Assembly: GCA_907163375.1 (NCBI GenBank)
Contig: CAJQUW010009227.1
Span: forward strand, 392,785 to 456,784
Length of the DNA stretch: 64,000 bases
Direction of reading: 5' to 3'
From: Prostheceraeus crozeri
Taxonomy: Eukaryota > Platyhelminthes > Polycladida > Euryleptidae
Part shown: in pieces, positions 61,386-64,000 of the stretch
Position numbering within the stretch: the stretch's first letter is position 1
Layout of the letters: the number at the start of each line of letters is the position of its first letter
Notes under the pieces: model-generated
What the model was told of the DNA's origin: nothing
The model's input: only the letters and a program-made list of their open reading frames with translations
The model's database searches: none
Program-made: the position numbers and the translations under genes

Positions 61386-62323
61386 TATAAAGAAGGTCCA
61401 CAAGCAGAAGTTCTTGATTTAATTCAATACAATGAAAACACTTTCAATTCGCAAACTTTAACAAGGATGTATATTTACCACTTGGGAAGAAAATACTATC
61501 AAATACGAGTAATGTACGTCGCACATGCCTGAAATAATCGTGAAATATTACACGATGGAGTTTCAAGAAATCTAAATATCAGGTGAATGCCGGGAAATTA
61601 CAGAAGATTACATCATGTATACTCGAAGACACAGCTCTGAATTTACAAACATAATGTCAACTAAGTATTAAAGAGAAACCAAAACTAGCTGAAACCTGAA
61701 CCCTGACGGTGATTGAAATGTGAAAATTAAAAATTTTTGTTCGAGTAGCAATTCATATAATAGCCGAGAGCAATGAGAATTGAAGATATAAAAATAATAA
61801 TTATTTTCTCAATGTTTTTGTTCTTATTGAGAATAAATCAATATCATCTTCACTTTATTCTTTTCTCACGAGTGCTTGTATTTCATAAAAGTAATCTGCA
61901 CAGAAGTTGATATTGAAATCAGAGACCCTTCATCGCGGAGTATATCATGTGAATATAATATCAATGCCTTTAATTATTTTCCGAAGACCAGTCTATCACG
62001 TCTTGTCATGTGAAGATAATTCAAAAACCAATTTGATTAGCAGTTAATTGAAATTTACGTGAAAGACTGTATGAACGCTTAGCCGCTATGTTAGTTAAAT
62101 TCGCTTGCAATCTGAAGCAAATATCAATTGAACAATAGAAAATGTCTCTGGAATTCTTAGACGGATAGAACCACACAAACTTTCATAGCATTGACTCAAA
62201 TTAAAAATTTTTAGTAAGAGGAACACACCGTTTTACTCTGATACTCTGATTAAGCTTGGATTGTTTCTGTTTCATTATAATAGCTTCTACAATGCTGAAC
62301 AATAAGTATTTCCTTTGTACACA

Positions 62324-62501
62324 GAATCTCAGTGGCACAGAGGCCTAGCGATCTTTTGGTTCAGAGGTCGAGCAGCGGAGTGTCATTAGAAGTCGTCACG
62401 AAGGGCATCCGGACTAAAAGATCACAACTTTCCAGATTAAAGTCTGACTATGTCAGCACAGTCCAAGCCCCCAGTTTGGGGAGTAGTGACGTTACACCAT
62501 A
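62324..62501 (+). repeat. tRNA-derived SINE, main family, copy 12
   Basis: Copy with a short deletion in the A-box region (GTGGCACAGAGGCCTAGCGA) but a typical body and 3' end (GTAGTGACGTTACACCATAC). Confidence 0.84.
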
Positions 62502-63523
62502 CTTTTTAATTAAGAAATCAGCGTTTTATTCACAGTTTAGCGGTAAGACGATCCAACACTTTTGAACAGAAGTGGACTGGAAAGAAGTCGGCTATTGCAT
62601 TCAGAAACCGGTGTCAGAAATGCATCCTTCAGACAATCCGGCATGACTCCTTCGAAGATACTACGTTTGAAGAGATACTGATATCCGATGAAAGACAATA
62701 AAAGCTATAACATTATTAGTTATTGAAAAAGATATTCTGATTGAGGGTGGGAAATACGTAGTAACAAGAGAAAATGAAAGTAATTGAGATTATATCAGAA
62801 TAGAAACAATGGTAAAAATCTTCATTTTTGTTAGATAACCCTTTTAATAAGAGCCGTTTCATCATAAACTTCGCATTTATCTATCTTGACAAAAGGAATC
62901 ACTCATGAAAAACTCTCAATATTCCAGTATCTCAGAATTTCCATCAAAGACGCAAATGCGTGGAGATGAGATAGAGGTACACTGGAATGGTGTACAATGA
63001 GGCAACTATTTTGGGATCAATGCGTTCTTCCTCACCAACTTAACGATTCAGCAGTAATACACACAAAGAAAAAAATTGACAACAGTTCCTACAGAAACTG
63101 AACAGTATGTAGCAAACAACAGCTGTTTCCAAACACTCTGTTACTGAAACAATGACAAAAACTGCTGAATCAAAAGCTGAACTCAATGACTGATCACGAA
63201 TTATTTACAAAACTGTAATTCCAGATTCATGAGACTTCAATTTTAAGAAAATATGTTGTTTATGGTAGTGACACAGAATTAGACAGGTCGTCTCTTCTTC
63301 TGTTTGACTAGAAAGGAAGCATGGGAACATGTAACCTTAATGAAATGGTGTAATCTGCTGATATATTACCATAGCAATCGAACAATAAGCAGCCAGTTCA
63401 ATATTAAACACGCCAAATTATGTTAAGTTTCGGTGACTTATCAGCCGGATCTCACAGCAAAGAGACGCAGACGATGCTAAGTTCTACAGAGAAGTTTGTG
63501 AACGTTTTTTCTTCCGTCTGCTA

Positions 63524-63671
63524 TCTTTTCCGATAGTGATCCGAAGGGCCAACATTATCGAGAAAACTTTCGTGCAATGAATTCCTCAAATCTGAAGGAA
63601 AGGTGACGTTCGGAACACTTTGAAGAAATTTACAGAAATCCGCAAGCGACGCACGACTATTTTTCCTATCT
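63524..63671 (-). other. Possible terminal exon of an unknown gene
   Basis: After a moderate acceptor (ATACCTTGCAG) the minus strand encodes SLADFCKFLQSVPNVTFPSD, then LHESFLDNVGPSDHYRKR and a stop. The peptide has good complexity but no family I recognise. It could also be a transposon remnant. Confidence 0.22.
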
Positions 63672-64000
63672 CTGCAAGGTATCAAAAATTTCTTTTTGCC
63701 CACCTAGTAAGTTCCTGCATATGCCATCGTTTTGAATCTGCTTGCATTTGTAGTAAAGTGGCCCGTTAAAACAATCTATTTCCGTGGGTAGTGAGCTATA
63801 CAACTAAACCAAAACCTCAAAAAGAGTCGAAATGGTATATTTTTGAGAATTATTATTCAGTAATGAATGATGGAATTACATCAAATCAACTCATGGGCAG
63901 AATGACCGCGGTAGAGTGATATTCATTCTTCTAAACAGATCGTGTTCACATCGATGTCATTAGCATTTTCAGAATATGAGAATACATCCTATCTTCTTCA

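Larger units (their letters stand above)
60500..64000. other. Upstream or intronic sequence, mostly unrecognised
   Basis: Apart from the two SINE copies and the possible exon near 63.6 kb, I see only AT-rich sequence. No promoter or first exon of the GRAMD4-like gene could be identified. Confidence 0.45.

Overview
This window looks like AT-rich nuclear DNA from an invertebrate animal. It is dominated by one large, intron-rich gene on the minus strand whose introns are filled with transposable elements. I found no bacterial gene organisation, rRNA or CRISPR. The species cannot be fixed from the sequence. An aquatic invertebrate would fit the mix of Penelope-like elements, pogo and mariner-group transposons, tRNA-derived SINEs and hammerhead-bearing retroposons.

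The host gene is a GRAMD4 homologue (GRAM domain plus membrane segments). I assembled it from eight minus-strand exons, each with GT/AG borders and matching codon phase: 54225-54342, 49427-49518, 42331-42379, 29320-29394, 29206-29249, 24803-24912, 24587-24738 and 46-178. A ninth small exon at 55711-55746 is possible. The 5' part (N-terminus, promoter) is not recognised and may lie to the right of the window. The 3' part (most of the GRAM domain) lies beyond base 1. Two introns are only 64 and 70 bp; others are 4 to 24 kb and hold almost everything else listed.

Mobile elements, left to right. A composite Harbinger-like MITE lies at about 2.06-2.45 kb. Two minus-strand copies of one tRNA-derived SINE family lie at 2.5 and 8.7 kb. 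Twelve copies of a second SINE family, in both orientations, are spread from 3 to 62 kb. Penelope-like fragments lie at 12.4, 14.9-17.3 and 50.6 kb; the middle one is split by a complete-ended DD41D mariner-group transposon (15305-17053). A 1.84-kb DD32E Tc1/IS630-like transposon with arrays of subterminal repeats is at 25762-27605. A hammerhead-ribozyme retroposon with a 7-bp target duplication is at 29883-30184. A hAT-like non-autonomous element is at 37185-38766. LINE 3' fragments lie at 14.7, 23.2, 41.3, 42.5 and 60.0 kb. A pogo-like transposon with unusual direct and inverted terminal arrays is at 46306-48521. A hAT transposase remnant is at 51.9 kb, and a second, internally deleted pogo-like element is at 57123-57874.

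The most notable object is the hammerhead element. It carries a complete type I hammerhead core, its left end sits at the predicted self-cleavage site, and it ends after a partial second unit. This is what reverse transcription of a self-cleaved multimeric RNA would be expected to leave.
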